Source: an uncultured Alphaproteobacteria bacterium | Lineage (GTDB): Bacteria > Pseudomonadota > Alphaproteobacteria > Rs-D84 | DNA: 64,000 nt | Direction of reading: 5' to 3' | NCBI GenBank assembly: GCA_949156565.1 | Contig: CASCZI010000002.1 | Span: 36,611-100,610, forward strand | In this document: positions 1-8,647 of the stretch, piece by piece | Position numbering within the stretch: the first letter of the stretch is position 1 | Layout of the letters: each line of letters opens with the position of its first letter | Translations under genes and position numbers: made by a program | Notes under the pieces: model-generated | Seen by the model: only the letters and a program-made list of their open reading frames with translations | What the model was told of the DNA's origin: nothing | Database searches by the model: none

Positions 1-996
1 TGGTGCCAGAACGCCCGCCGGTGAAAATCTGGGATCGTTTATCAATGTCGCATCATCATCCCCTGCCCACCGAACAGAATATGGCGGATTTGATACAATC
101 GCATCAAACGGCTCTTCATTACCATGCTGTGGGCTTAACAGCGTATCACCCAATGCGATATCAAATTTATTATAATTAATGTCATGCAAAAACATATTGA
201 TACGGCACAGGTTATATGTTGTGATATTTATTTCCTGACCAAAGAATCCAATTCTGACATTATCTTTACCCAAAATTTTTGCAAATTTCAGCAACAGCGA
301 TCCCGAACCACACGCCGGGTCATAAACCTTGTTCACTTCCGTTTTGCCAACGGTTACGATTTTCGCCAACAGTTCGGAAACCTCTTGGGGCGTAAAGAAT
401 TCTCCACCAGATTTGCCCGCATTAGAGGCATACATATTCATCAAATATTCGTACGCATCCCCAAACGCATCGATGTTATTATCCGAAACCTCGCCCATTT
501 GCAGATCGGCAATTGCCTCTAACAAATTAACCAGCTTCTTGTTACGTTCGATAACTGTCGCACCCAATTTATTGCTGTTTACATCCAAATCTTGAAACAA
601 TCCCTTAAAATCCGCTTCGCTGGCGGCACCAATTGCCGAACCTTCGATATTTCTGAAAATTGTAGCCAATGTTTCATTCAAATACGCATCATTCTTGGCA
701 CGTTTGCATACATTTTGAAACAGTTCGGATGGTTTAATAAAGAACCCCTTGCTATTGACCGCAAAGGAACGCGCTATTTCCGCTTGCTCGTCCGATATAT
801 CAGCGTACTCAAAGTTCGGTTCCACCATACGTTGACGTTCGTTTAAAAACTTTGTCAAATTTTGACTTATAAACCGGTAAAACAATAACCCCAGCACATA
901 TTGCTTAAAATCCCAACCATCAACACTGCCGCGCAGGTCATTGGCCATTTGCCATATTGTTTTATGCAATGCTGCTCGTTCTTGTTCACGTGCCAT
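1..996 (-). CDS. hsdM: Type I restriction-modification DNA methyltransferase subunit M (3' end outside window)
   Basis: N6-adenine methyltransferase subunit of a type I restriction-modification system, which works with HsdS for specificity and HsdR for cleavage. The visible 332 codons start at ATG 996, behind an AAAGGATAT-type ribosome site, and run off the left edge. Residues 1 to about 130 match the helical HsdM N-terminal domain (start [20 protein letters not shown]). The methyltransferase fold follows, with the SAM-binding motif [13 protein letters not shown] near residue 224 and the catalytic NPPY motif near residue 300. No frame break is seen. HsdS and HsdR would lie to the left, outside the window. 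The adjacent recombinase module suggests the whole stretch is an acquired island (inference). Confidence 0.95.
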   Translation of the reverse strand, partial: MAREQERAALHKTIWQMANDLRGSVDGWDFKQYVLGLLFYRFISQNLTKFLNERQRMVEPNFEYADISDEQAEIARSFAVNSKGFFIKPSELFQNVCKRAKNDAYLNETLATIFRNIEGSAIGAASEADFKGLFQDLDVNSNKLGATVIERNKKLVNLLEAIADLQMGEVSDNNIDAFGDAYEYLMNMYASNAGKSGGEFFTPQEVSELLAKIVTVGKTEVNKVYDPACGSGSLLLKFAKILGKDNVRIGFFGQEINITTYNLCRINMFLHDINYNKFDIALGDTLLSPQHGNEEPFDAIVSNPPYSVRWAGDDDATLINDPRFSPAGVLAP

Positions 997-1149
997 AATA
1001 TATCCTTTGTTTTTCCAAATGATTATAACAAAAACCAACAGAAAAATCTATAAATATGGGATTTTACCCTTATGCGCAAAAGAACACTATAAAACTTGAC
1101 TTCTGCCTCTTTGTAAGCATTCATTGCACGACCATAGGAGTGAAATGAC

Positions 1150-1332
1150 ATGCCTTATAAAAATCCACCAAAACAGATGCGGTTTAGGCCGGGTATATCA
1201 AGCAATCCACTGGGACGGCCGGCGAATATCCCGGATTCTGATGTTTTATACCTAGTGCGGGCGTTGCAGATTATTCTGACCAAGGCCGCCGCACAACTGC
1301 GAAATGACGCGAAATCAAAGGCTGACAAATGA
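1150..1332 (+). CDS. Small protein with DUF5681-like motif
   Basis: A 60-residue protein with an AGGAG ribosome site nine bases before ATG 1150. The stretch MRFRPGISSNPLGRP resembles the DUF5681 signature (F-x-x-G-x-S-G-N-P-x-G-R-P), found in small phage- or island-borne proteins of Alphaproteobacteria. Its function is unknown. It is translationally coupled to the next gene through an ATGA overlap at 1329-1332, so the two small genes and the recombinase form one transcript. The family assignment rests on this single motif. Confidence 0.6.
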   Translation: MPYKNPPKQMRFRPGISSNPLGRPANIPDSDVLYLVRALQIILTKAAAQLRNDAKSKADK

Positions 1333-1775
1333 AAGCGTTCTTTATGTTGCCCGAAAGCAAATCCGAACTGGAAAAGATGGACTTTGAACAAAAATCCCTG
1401 TTGTGGGCGCGATATAGCCCGTATCCATATCGCCGTCAATCACGGGCATTATGGTACTATATACAATGCGAACGCACACACGCCACCATCGCCGCAAAAC
1501 ACACAACAATGCTACGCAAATATATGAATAATCCAGATGAATGCCTAAGTCGCGTGCATAAAAACAAATACCATCTGAACCCGGGCACCACCATCACAAA
1601 AACATTCCGCGGTTTGGAATTCAAAGTGACCGTTGGTGAACGGAGTGAATTCATATACAACAACAAAACGTATCGCACCCTGTCCGCCATCGCCAAAGAA
1701 ATATGCGGCCACAAAGTGTCCGGAAATGACTTCTTTGGACTAACCAATAAAAGGCTAAATCATGCCAAAGATTAA
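1329..1775 (+). CDS. DUF2924 protein, recombinase-associated
   Basis: A 148-residue protein whose C-terminal half matches DUF2924: LNPGTTITKTFRGLEF, then TYRTLSAIAKEICGHKVSG, ending in NDFFGL. In family members the last part reads roughly as an open ring, S-A-I-A, T-G-x-x-W-S-G-x-x-F-F-G-L. DUF2924 genes commonly sit directly upstream of large serine recombinases in alphaproteobacterial islands and prophages, and that is the arrangement here (14-bp overlap with the recombinase start). A role as accessory or DNA-binding partner of the recombinase is inference; no activity has been established for the family. Confidence 0.8.
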   Translation: MKAFFMLPESKSELEKMDFEQKSLLWARYSPYPYRRQSRALWYYIQCERTHATIAAKHTTMLRKYMNNPDECLSRVHKNKYHLNPGTTITKTFRGLEFKVTVGERSEFIYNNKTYRTLSAIAKEICGHKVSGNDFFGLTNKRLNHAKD

Positions 1776-3360
1776 ATGCGCCGTATATGTTCGCAAATCC
1801 ACAGAACATGGGTTGGAACAAGAGTTTAACAGCCTGGATAATCAAGAACAGGCGTGCCGGGCATACATCGCATCACAAGCCTTTAACGATTGGGAATATT
1901 ATAAGACTTATGCCGATGGTGGTATATCGGGTGGCACGATGGAACGACCGGCCTTAAAACAAATGCTGGATGATATGGCACGCGGATTGGTCAATACCGT
2001 TGTGGTGTACAAGGTTGATAGATTGTCGCGATCAATCTTAGACTTCCATAATATGATGCGATATTTTGATAAGCATAATGCAAACTTTGTATCGATTACT
2101 CAGTCGTTTGATACATCAACTTCCATGGGCAAATTAACGCTGAATATGCTGCTGTCATTTGCCCAGTTTGAACGTGAAGTGTCAAGTGAACGCGTGCGCG
2201 ACAAACTGCGTGCCAGTAAAGCCAAAGGAATGTGGATTGGCGGATGCCCACCGTTGGGATACGATATTGTTGATAAAAAGTTGGTTATCAACCCGACCGA
2301 GGCCGCACAGATTCAGACCATATTTGAATTATATTTGCAGATGAAATCGGTTCAGGATTTGACCCGGCATTTGCCGACCATTGGAATCTATGCCAAGAAA
2401 TGGACCACCCATGGTGAGCGCGTTATCGGCGGGAATCCAATCAAGAAAATGGCATTGCACAGAATACTGCGCAGTAAAATATATCTGGGCTATGTAGAAT
2501 GTAAGGTCACTGGCACAACCGCACGTGGCGAACACGCACCCATTATTACCCAGGAATTATTTGATGCGGTGCAAATGAAACTCGCGAACAATGCAAATCA
2601 TAAATCAGGGCGAACAAATGGGTCGCCCAATTTATTATCCGGGCGGCTATATAATGCAGACGGCACACGTTTCACAAACCAAAGCACAGTGCGCGCGCAT
2701 CGCACCACACTTTATTACTATGCCGGGGCGGGCGAATATTTACCCGCGCGGGATGTTGATAAATTGGCCACTGATACGATTGTTGAGTTCCTGAATTCTG
2801 ATTTAAGCACCCTGCCCGACGCTTTGGCGCATACCCTGAAACAGATTGATTATAGTGGCATGGATTATATGGCGCGGCGGCGCCTGATTCAAACACTTAT
2901 CCGGCGGGCAATTTATACACCGGGCCAAATAACGTTTTTCATCAATACAGATGCGGATAGCCTGCGGGCATTTATGAGACCTGATTTTATCAACACTCAA
3001 AATAACAAAATAGACTTTATGCGTAATGGCGATGAGTTGATTTTAGCGCGGTCGGTGATACTAAATAAATGGACGGGCAGCAATAAGTACAGCGCGGGAC
3101 GTGCGGGCCTGATGACACGGACCGATAATCACAATATGATTGTTCGGGCGTTCGCAACCGCGTGGCGTTATCGCATGACGTATGAAAAGCATGGCGATTT
3201 GGAGTACGTTGTAAAATCCGAACAGACATCGTGGCGCAGTCTGTATCGCTATCTGAATTTGGCATATATGCACCCCGAAAAAGTGAACAATATTTTATCC
3301 GGCAAAGAGGTGTGCAGTATGGAAGAAATCTTTGCCATCGCGCCACAGCATCAAATATAA
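1762..3360 (+). CDS. Large serine recombinase (resolvase/invertase family)
   Basis: A 532-residue site-specific recombinase. The N-terminal resolvase domain (about residues 1-150) has the nucleophile Ser13 in YVRKSTEHG, the VDRLSR arginine motif, and the QFEREVSSERVRDKLRASK helix. A Recombinase domain follows (about 165-265, from GCPPLGYDI). The C-terminal part lacks the usual Cys zinc-ribbon pairs (LLSGRLYNADGTRF in place of a C-x-x-C), as in other DUF2924-linked recombinases. It would catalyse integration, excision or inversion of the element that carries it. It is intact, so the island may still be mobile. It is the last gene of the 1150-3360 operon and faces tRNA-Ser. Confidence 0.92.
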   Translation: MPKIKCAVYVRKSTEHGLEQEFNSLDNQEQACRAYIASQAFNDWEYYKTYADGGISGGTMERPALKQMLDDMARGLVNTVVVYKVDRLSRSILDFHNMMRYFDKHNANFVSITQSFDTSTSMGKLTLNMLLSFAQFEREVSSERVRDKLRASKAKGMWIGGCPPLGYDIVDKKLVINPTEAAQIQTIFELYLQMKSVQDLTRHLPTIGIYAKKWTTHGERVIGGNPIKKMALHRILRSKIYLGYVECKVTGTTARGEHAPIITQELFDAVQMKLANNANHKSGRTNGSPNLLSGRLYNADGTRFTNQSTVRAHRTTLYYYAGAGEYLPARDVDKLATDTIVEFLNSDLSTLPDALAHTLKQIDYSGMDYMARRRLIQTLIRRAIYTPGQITFFINTDADSLRAFMRPDFINTQNNKIDFMRNGDELILARSVILNKWTGSNKYSAGRAGLMTRTDNHNMIVRAFATAWRYRMTYEKHGDLEYVVKSEQTSWRSLYRYLNLAYMHPEKVNNILSGKEVCSMEEIFAIAPQHQI

Positions 3361-3365
3361 CCTAG

Positions 3366-3415
3366 AAACCACTGCCAGGGCGAAAAAGGGCATTGTATAG
3401 AAAGTGGTTTTTATT
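3366..3415 (+). terminator. Possible terminator after the recombinase
   Basis: AAACCACT at 3366-3373 pairs with AGTGGTTT at 3403-3410, followed by TTATTTG. The loop is long (about 29 nt), so this is only a moderate candidate. Confidence 0.4.
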
Positions 3416-3454
3416 TGCCGATTTTTGGAATTTCGCGCTATACCATGGATGAGT

Positions 3455-3483
3455 TATAAATAAAAAGCCCCGATTTCCCGGGG
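3455..3483 (-). terminator. Rho-independent terminator of tRNA-Ser
   Basis: On the minus strand a CCCCG/CGGGG stem (3468-3483) is followed by CTTTTTATTT. It lies 45 bp past the tRNA-Ser 3' end. Confidence 0.75.
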
Positions 3484-3527
3484 AGTTGCTCGCTGTATGT
3501 TTTAACACGCAAAACATAACTGATTCC

Positions 3528-3617
3528 TGGCGGATGGGGAGGGATTCGAACCCCCGGAAGCATTGCTGCTTCAACGGTTTTCAAGACCGCCGCAATCGAC
3601 CGCTCTGCCACCCATCC
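3528..3617 (-). tRNA. tRNA-Ser (anticodon UGA)
   Basis: A 90-nt type II tRNA with a long variable arm and encoded CCA. The acceptor stem is GGATGGG/CCCATCC with discriminator G. The anticodon loop CTTGAAA gives UGA, and the T-arm reads GGGGGTTCGAATCCCTC. It lies between the recombinase island and lgt and may mark the right edge of the island; no duplicated tRNA end was seen in the window. Confidence 0.95.
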
Positions 3618-3664
3618 GAAAAACACACGGACCATTTGATGCCGTCATGCGTCCCTATTCTATC

Positions 3665-4465
3665 CTATTTTTTACGAAACGCAATCGCAAAAATCAATGC
3701 ACCGGCAAAAAACATCATTGCCGATAATAATTGCCCCATGGTCAGACCCCAACTGGTTAAAAATCCAATTTGGGGATCGGGCGCCCGAAATTGTTCACAG
3801 AAAATCCGCGCCACACCATATCCCATGGCCAAAACACCCGACAATGCGCCGGGATGACGCCGCAATCCCGTCCAACGACACAATACATACATTAAAACAA
3901 ATAAAATCAAACCTTCCGTCGCCGCCTCGTATAATGGACTGGGGTGACGGGGAATCGTGATGGTATCCCCTGCAAAAACAACCCCCCATGGCATATCCGT
4001 GGGCCGCCCCATCACTTCTTGGTTAACAAAGTTTGCAATTCGACCAAAGAATAACCCGATGGGGGCGACCACGGCGATCATATCCAAAATACGCCATGGA
4101 TTTACCCGGGTCCGATGTCCAAACCATAACATCGCCACAATGACACCGATCAATCCGCCATGAAAACTCATCCCGCCATGCCATACGGCAAATATTTCCA
4201 TCGGATGCGCCAAGAAAAACGATAAATTATAAAACAAAACGTACCCCAACCGGCCGCCCAAAATGACCCCCAAAATGACCGCCGTAAATAGATCATCCAT
4301 CTGCCCCCGATCCAAATGAATGCCACTGTTACGTTGATGAATCAGCTTTCGAAAAAGCCAATACCCCACAATAAATGCCGCCACATAGGCCAACGCGTAC
4401 CAGCGCACGTCCATCGGTCCGATTGAAAATGCCACAGGAGAAATAGGATTAATGATGATTGCCAT
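3665..4465 (-). CDS. lgt: Prolipoprotein diacylglyceryl transferase Lgt
   Basis: Integral inner-membrane enzyme that transfers a diacylglyceryl group from phosphatidylglycerol to the lipobox cysteine of prolipoproteins, the first step of lipoprotein maturation. At 266 residues it is of normal length. It has multiple membrane segments, the HGGMSFHGGLIG motif in the first half, and the Lgt signature GLFFGRIANFVNQEVMGRP with its essential arginine and asparagine. It stands alone between tRNA-Ser and a plus-strand gene. Its likely substrates here include LptE and the phospholipase-D-like lipoprotein; LspA (46576-47097) carries out the next step. Confidence 0.97.
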   Translation of the reverse strand: MAIIINPISPVAFSIGPMDVRWYALAYVAAFIVGYWLFRKLIHQRNSGIHLDRGQMDDLFTAVILGVILGGRLGYVLFYNLSFFLAHPMEIFAVWHGGMSFHGGLIGVIVAMLWFGHRTRVNPWRILDMIAVVAPIGLFFGRIANFVNQEVMGRPTDMPWGVVFAGDTITIPRHPSPLYEAATEGLILFVLMYVLCRWTGLRRHPGALSGVLAMGYGVARIFCEQFRAPDPQIGFLTSWGLTMGQLLSAMMFFAGALIFAIAFRKK

Positions 4466-4784
4466 GATAAATTATAATTGTTGTGTTGTTTGATTATGCT
4501 CTGTCATGATTTCTGGAACGTGTACTCTTTCCTTTTAATCATTTTCATGCCCGTCTTTTTGCAATTGTTCTTGTGCATTGGTGAAATTCAAAGCCTAGCA
4601 TTTATTATAACCCGACTTCCACGGGATCAAAATGCTCTTTTATCGCCTAGATTTGCACTTTGCGTTTGTTTTTTTGTTTTCAAATGTGCCCATGATCTAT
4701 ACCTTGGTGAATTGTTATTTATCTTGAAATAATGCCTTTATTATATTATATATTGAATCAATGAACAAGGAGAAACAAAAAACC
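4466..4784. other. Intergenic region between lgt and the Bax-inhibitor-like gene
   Basis: About 320 bp of AT-rich, non-coding sequence between divergent genes. Apart from the promoter candidate at 4724-4752 for the rightward gene, nothing can be supported here; the short open frames lack ribosome sites. Confidence 0.5.
4724..4752 (+). promoter_or_regulatory. Sigma70-type promoter candidate
   Basis: TTGAAA at 4724-4729, a 17-nt spacer, and TATATA at 4747-4752, 33 bp before the chosen start of the Bax-inhibitor-like gene. Confidence 0.45.
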
Positions 4785-5537
4785 ATGGCAACAAAAACCA
4801 TATCTGCAAAGAAAACTGTCCGCGCCACGCGCGTTGCATCCACGCCAAAAACGTCTGATGGTATGGGATCATATCTGAAACGCATCTTTGGATTAATGTT
4901 TGGTGCGGTGGCGGTAACGGCCCTTACATCTTTTGTAACAATGGCAACACCATTATGGGGCATGTTGATGACCAATACCGGAATGTCGGGATTGTACTAT
5001 ATCCTGTTGTTTGGGGGATTGGCCCTGTCTATCTGGGCCCAGGTACGCGCATTTTCATTAAAACCGGCGACGGCTATATTGCTGTTGGGGGTTTATGCCA
5101 TTTTAATGGGGATTGTGTTGACGCCGTTATTGTTGTTTGCGGTAATCCAAAATCCATTTACTATTTTGGCGGCATTCGGCATCGCTGCGGCCATGTTCGC
5201 ATGTATGGCCATGTTTGGATATAAAACCGTGCGGGATTTATCATTCTTGGGAACATTTCTGTTTATGGGAATGATTGGTTTGGTATTGGTTGGATTGGCA
5301 TCGTTTATTTGGCCCACAATTCTGGGGGGTGCATTTGGAACAATCGTATGTTTGATTGGGGTATTGGTCTTTGCACTGTTTACGGCATACGATATGCAAA
5401 CCTTGCGCCGGGCCTATGCGTCGATTGGTGATGACACACAAAAGAATCAGTTGGCGGTGTTGGGTGCATTGCATCTGTATATTTCATTCATCGCCATGTT
5501 CCAATATGTGCTAAGCCTTTTAAACAGAAACAATTAA
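4785..5537 (+). CDS. Bax inhibitor-1/YccA family membrane protein
   Basis: Polytopic inner-membrane protein of the BI-1/TMBIM family (250 residues). Seven hydrophobic segments fill the sequence after a basic N-terminal tail. The C-terminal signature FALFTAYDMQTLRRAY is typical of the family. Bacterial members such as YccA and YetJ are linked to FtsH regulation or pH-sensitive calcium leak, but the role here is not known. Start: ATG 4785 is preferred over ATG 4761 because AAGGAG lies at 4767-4772, inside the longer frame. The ferredoxin gene follows after 24 bp with its own ribosome site, so the two may be co-transcribed. Confidence 0.88.
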   Translation: MATKTISAKKTVRATRVASTPKTSDGMGSYLKRIFGLMFGAVAVTALTSFVTMATPLWGMLMTNTGMSGLYYILLFGGLALSIWAQVRAFSLKPATAILLLGVYAILMGIVLTPLLLFAVIQNPFTILAAFGIAAAMFACMAMFGYKTVRDLSFLGTFLFMGMIGLVLVGLASFIWPTILGGAFGTIVCLIGVLVFALFTAYDMQTLRRAYASIGDDTQKNQLAVLGALHLYISFIAMFQYVLSLLNRNN

Positions 5538-5561
5538 CATAGCCAACCAAGGAGTATCAAA

Positions 5562-5882
5562 ATGGCTTATAAAGTAGATCCAGCAAAATGCATCGCATGC
5601 CATACCTGTATCGGGGCATGTCCGGTTATGGCCATATCCACCGGCGCCGACCAAAAGGCGGTTATTGACCCGGCCAAGTGCATTTCATGTGGCACATGTG
5701 CCGCCATATGCCCGGTTAACGCCATTGCGCCGGACCTGGGGCCGACACCAAACCCTGTATCAGAACCAAAATCCAATGATACAAAAACGCCAACGACGCC
5801 GGACCTGGGGCCGACACCAAACCCTGTATCAGAACCAAAATCCAATGATACAGAAACGCCAACGGCGCCGGATCAAAAATAA
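5562..5882 (+). CDS. Ferredoxin with two 4Fe-4S motifs and a repeated C-terminal tail
   Basis: Soluble electron carrier of 106 residues. Two classical 4Fe-4S binding motifs are complete: CIACHTCIGACP (Cys10, 13, 16, 20) and CISCGTCAAICP (Cys40, 43, 46, 50), arranged as in bacterial 2[4Fe-4S] ferredoxins. That core of about 56 residues is followed by an unusual Pro/Thr/Asp-rich tail made of two nearly identical 23-residue units (57-79 and 80-102) and a final PDQK. AAGGAG sits nine bases before the ATG. The tail has no recognised function and looks like a recent 69-bp tandem duplication. No redox partner is adjacent. Confidence 0.93.
   Translation: MAYKVDPAKCIACHTCIGACPVMAISTGADQKAVIDPAKCISCGTCAAICPVNAIAPDLGPTPNPVSEPKSNDTKTPTTPDLGPTPNPVSEPKSNDTETPTAPDQK
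5730..5867 (+). repeat. Two tandem 69-bp repeats inside the ferredoxin gene
   Basis: Units 5730-5798 and 5799-5867 are almost identical. They encode 23-residue units beginning PDLGPTPNPVSEPKSNDT, and differ in a Lys/Glu and a Thr/Ala codon. The reading frame is kept. Confidence 0.95.
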
Positions 5883-5912
5883 AAAATCCCCCACCAAATG
5901 GGGGATTTTTTA
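5883..5912 (+). terminator. Rho-independent terminator of the ferredoxin gene
   Basis: ATCCCCCA at 5886-5893 pairs with TGGGGGAT at 5899-5906, followed by TTTTTTA. Confidence 0.9.
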
Positions 5913-6213
5913 TACGATTTATTGTACCAATTTATCCACACACCGGATATATCACTTTTTTGGTGCCATCATCTATTGCCATGTGTTCATCCAGAAATAA
6001 ATGGGACATACCCTGGAATCCAAACGTATGGCACCATTTACCGAAATATATTTTGCATCATACGGGGATCATTGACACCCAATGGGTGGGGAAACATATT
6101 GATATTCGATCGCACGAAATACCATCTACCCTATCTACGGATTTCGCCCCTCAACACCCAAAATTAAATACATTATAGAAAACGCCATGAATAACCGCGC
6201 CCCTTTATACCCT
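5913..6213. other. Non-coding gap, no supported content
   Basis: About 300 bp between two convergent terminators. Short open frames exist on both strands but have no ribosome site, no family resemblance and internal stops. It may be a decayed gene remnant; nothing firmer can be said. Confidence 0.4.
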
Positions 6214-6243
6214 TTGAAAAAACGACGCCCGATGGCGTCGTTT
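6214..6243 (-). terminator. Rho-independent terminator for the 6245-8449 gene
   Basis: An AACGACGCC/GGCGTCGTT stem at 6221-6242, followed on the minus strand by a T-run (A-run at 6216-6222 on the plus strand). It begins right after the stop codon. Confidence 0.8.
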
Positions 6244-6244
6244 C

Positions 6245-8449
6245 TTAATTCGTTTCGGCCCCAAAATCATTTGTACATGTATACGTCGCACCCATAACGC
6301 CTTTGATAAATTTCAATTTATCAGCCGGCTTCGTTACACTGACGCTGTTAATACTGCCACATGTTGTAATCATGGCTTTGCACGCATTAAATGCCGGTTC
6401 GCATCTTTCTTTGGATATATTATTTTGACTCAAACAAGATGCGACATTTGTCATACATTCTTCGCCATACTCGGCCAATGTTTCATCCTGGGCGGCCTTG
6501 ATCTGAACCATTGTTCGTTGCAGATATTCTTTGACAACATTATTATCTGCACGATATTTCCGGTCATTAATCGATCCTTCGTATGTGTAATTCTGGCACT
6601 TGTTCAAGACACTCATACACATCCCATTATCTTTATTGGTATCGTTATCATGCCACCCAATACGTCGCTGCAAATACAATGAAATATCATTCGACTTGTT
6701 TTCTGCATCAAATTCTTCGGCGGTGGTTTTCTCGATATATTCAACCAACGAACTATCCCTAAATGGATTTTTGAACGTATCTCCCTCGCCTTTATACATC
6801 CATACAGAATATAAACCGCTACTAGATGAATCGGCCGTATCGGCCACAGGCCCCGGGGTACTGCCAACAACAACCTTGCCGTTTACAATGTATCGACCGG
6901 ATGGATCCAAACAGTTTTTATACCCCGACCCGCAAATAAAATCATCCTGCATACATTCATCCAACGCGTTTACACATTCACGCAGGTCATATTGATTCTT
7001 TTGCTGTGCAACCATCAAACGTGCCCGTTGTAAAACACTTTTCGCGTTACGCACCGTATTTGACATTTGGGTGTTGGCCTCTGACAAACTGCGTTCATAG
7101 GTGATACATTGCTTGTCAATTTCCAAATCATATGCATTCGTCACAATCGTTGTATCCACACCCTGGGCCGCACATGTATTTAATACCGATGTCTTGCATC
7201 GTGCGGCCGCGGTTTTAAACAGTTCTGTTCCACGCTTATTACTGATGGTGGTGGTACTTGTTCCGGTTCCCAAAAAGTTGCTAAAATCAAATGTTGAACC
7301 GTCAATCGTAAAATCAAATAACCCGTTCAGGTCAAACATCCCACCCGACTTTGAATCCGACGCCGTTGTCTTGACATCGACAATCAAATCTTTGATCTTG
7401 TCCAAATTGCTTTTTAATGTCGAAGTGTCCGTCGATTGGGACAATTTCAATTCCGCCTCGGTTTGGGTGAATAATGCCTCCATCTCATCCGAACTTAACC
7501 CAATGTACTGTATATCTTGGGCCACGTTTTGCAACTCTTCGGTGGCTTGCTTTAACGCGTCCTCGGTTTTTTCATAATTTTTCAAATTGGCACTGCAACT
7601 GCATCGTCCCTGATTATCATCCAATACGTTACAGAAATTATCCATGCATGCCGCATATTGCGTCTTGCAATAGTCTGTTAAGGCCAACAAATCTTCCATT
7701 TCTGATGTATCGGCAGGCGACGTGGTTGTTTCCGATACGGATACACCCGTTGACACCGCCGTCGATGAAACCGATGGCATTCGCGACGCATTGGACCGCG
7801 CACTAACCCGGCCGGTATATAATGGCGTATTAACCGTGTCGGTTTGAACCAACCCCGAACCGGTTCCCCCACGCGGCGTCACCGATTGGGCGGTTGCACT
7901 GCGCGCCACAGATGTATTACCCGACGCAACCGAATTGTTACGTACCGCAGATGTTGTCCCCGCCCGCGCGGCGGTGGTCGTGGTTGAAACCCCGGAACGT
8001 GCCGTTGTCGTACGTGCCCCAACCGCCCGTGATGTATTGGTTGAACGCGCGTTCGATGTATTTACCATACGTGATGGTGTCCCAGATACCGTGGCCGTGC
8101 GTGCCGTAACACCACGCGATACCGTTGTACGCGTTGGTACACCCGATGTTGTTGAACGACGTGTTGTCACATTGGACGTCGTGCCCGCACCCATGGCACG
8201 CGACGTGGTCCGCCCCGATGTGGTACGTGGCGCCGCGGCCGGTCCCACCGGCACATTGGCCCGTGGCGCACCCGATGTTCCATCCGTGTTACCCGATGTA
8301 TCCGTTACGTCTGTATCATCGTCGGACATTCCATCCGACACATCGTCTGCATCCGTGTATTCGATGACCTCATCATAAAAAAACGGCGCCACTTCTGCAA
8401 ACGACGGCAGAACCAACAGTCCACTTAATACGGCAACTAATCTCTTCAT
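6245..8449 (-). CDS. Secreted Ser/Thr/Arg-rich and Cys-containing protein, unknown function
   Basis: Not recognised. From ATG 8449 it encodes 734 residues. This start is chosen because GGAAGG lies just upstream and the frame opens with a signal peptide, MKRLVAVLSGLLVLPSFA. After an acidic stretch (DEVIEYTDADD), residues about 45-230 are low complexity: Thr, Ser, Arg, Ala and Gly with very few other residue types. The rest is more ordinary, with spaced cysteines (YCKTQYAACMDNFC, CINALDECMQDD-type pairs), and predicted helical in parts (LKQATEELQNVAQD). Disulfides and an envelope or surface location are inferred. It is transcribed alone and ends at a strong terminator. Confidence 0.7.
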   Translation of the reverse strand: MKRLVAVLSGLLVLPSFAEVAPFFYDEVIEYTDADDVSDGMSDDDTDVTDTSGNTDGTSGAPRANVPVGPAAAPRTTSGRTTSRAMGAGTTSNVTTRRSTTSGVPTRTTVSRGVTARTATVSGTPSRMVNTSNARSTNTSRAVGARTTTARSGVSTTTTAARAGTTSAVRNNSVASGNTSVARSATAQSVTPRGGTGSGLVQTDTVNTPLYTGRVSARSNASRMPSVSSTAVSTGVSVSETTTSPADTSEMEDLLALTDYCKTQYAACMDNFCNVLDDNQGRCSCSANLKNYEKTEDALKQATEELQNVAQDIQYIGLSSDEMEALFTQTEAELKLSQSTDTSTLKSNLDKIKDLIVDVKTTASDSKSGGMFDLNGLFDFTIDGSTFDFSNFLGTGTSTTTISNKRGTELFKTAAARCKTSVLNTCAAQGVDTTIVTNAYDLEIDKQCITYERSLSEANTQMSNTVRNAKSVLQRARLMVAQQKNQYDLRECVNALDECMQDDFICGSGYKNCLDPSGRYIVNGKVVVGSTPGPVADTADSSSSGLYSVWMYKGEGDTFKNPFRDSSLVEYIEKTTAEEFDAENKSNDISLYLQRRIGWHDNDTNKDNGMCMSVLNKCQNYTYEGSINDRKYRADNNVVKEYLQRTMVQIKAAQDETLAEYGEECMTNVASCLSQNNISKERCEPAFNACKAMITTCGSINSVSVTKPADKLKFIKGVMGATYTCTNDFGAETN

Positions 8450-8647
8450 CATCCTTCCATTGAATAGAATAATTTTATCACATCGGCCCCCACAATACAA
8501 ACACAAAATGCGCCCATTCATAACACCCCACGCCACAAATGAAAAAAATCATAATTATTTTATTTTTTAATGTTTTTAACTTGTCACCTTGGCAATTGTT
8601 TATTATAATACCCCCACATATCAACCAAGATACAACAAACACGTAAT

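Noticed and set aside
4478..4732. Hydrophobic 84-codon plus-strand frame in the lgt upstream region
   Set aside because: No ribosome site, rich in Phe/Leu/Cys as expected from AT-rich non-coding DNA, and it overlaps the promoter of the next gene.
5960..6178. Open frame in the 5913-6213 gap
   Set aside because: No ribosome site, unusual composition (many His, Pro, Trp) and no similarity; at most a decayed remnant.
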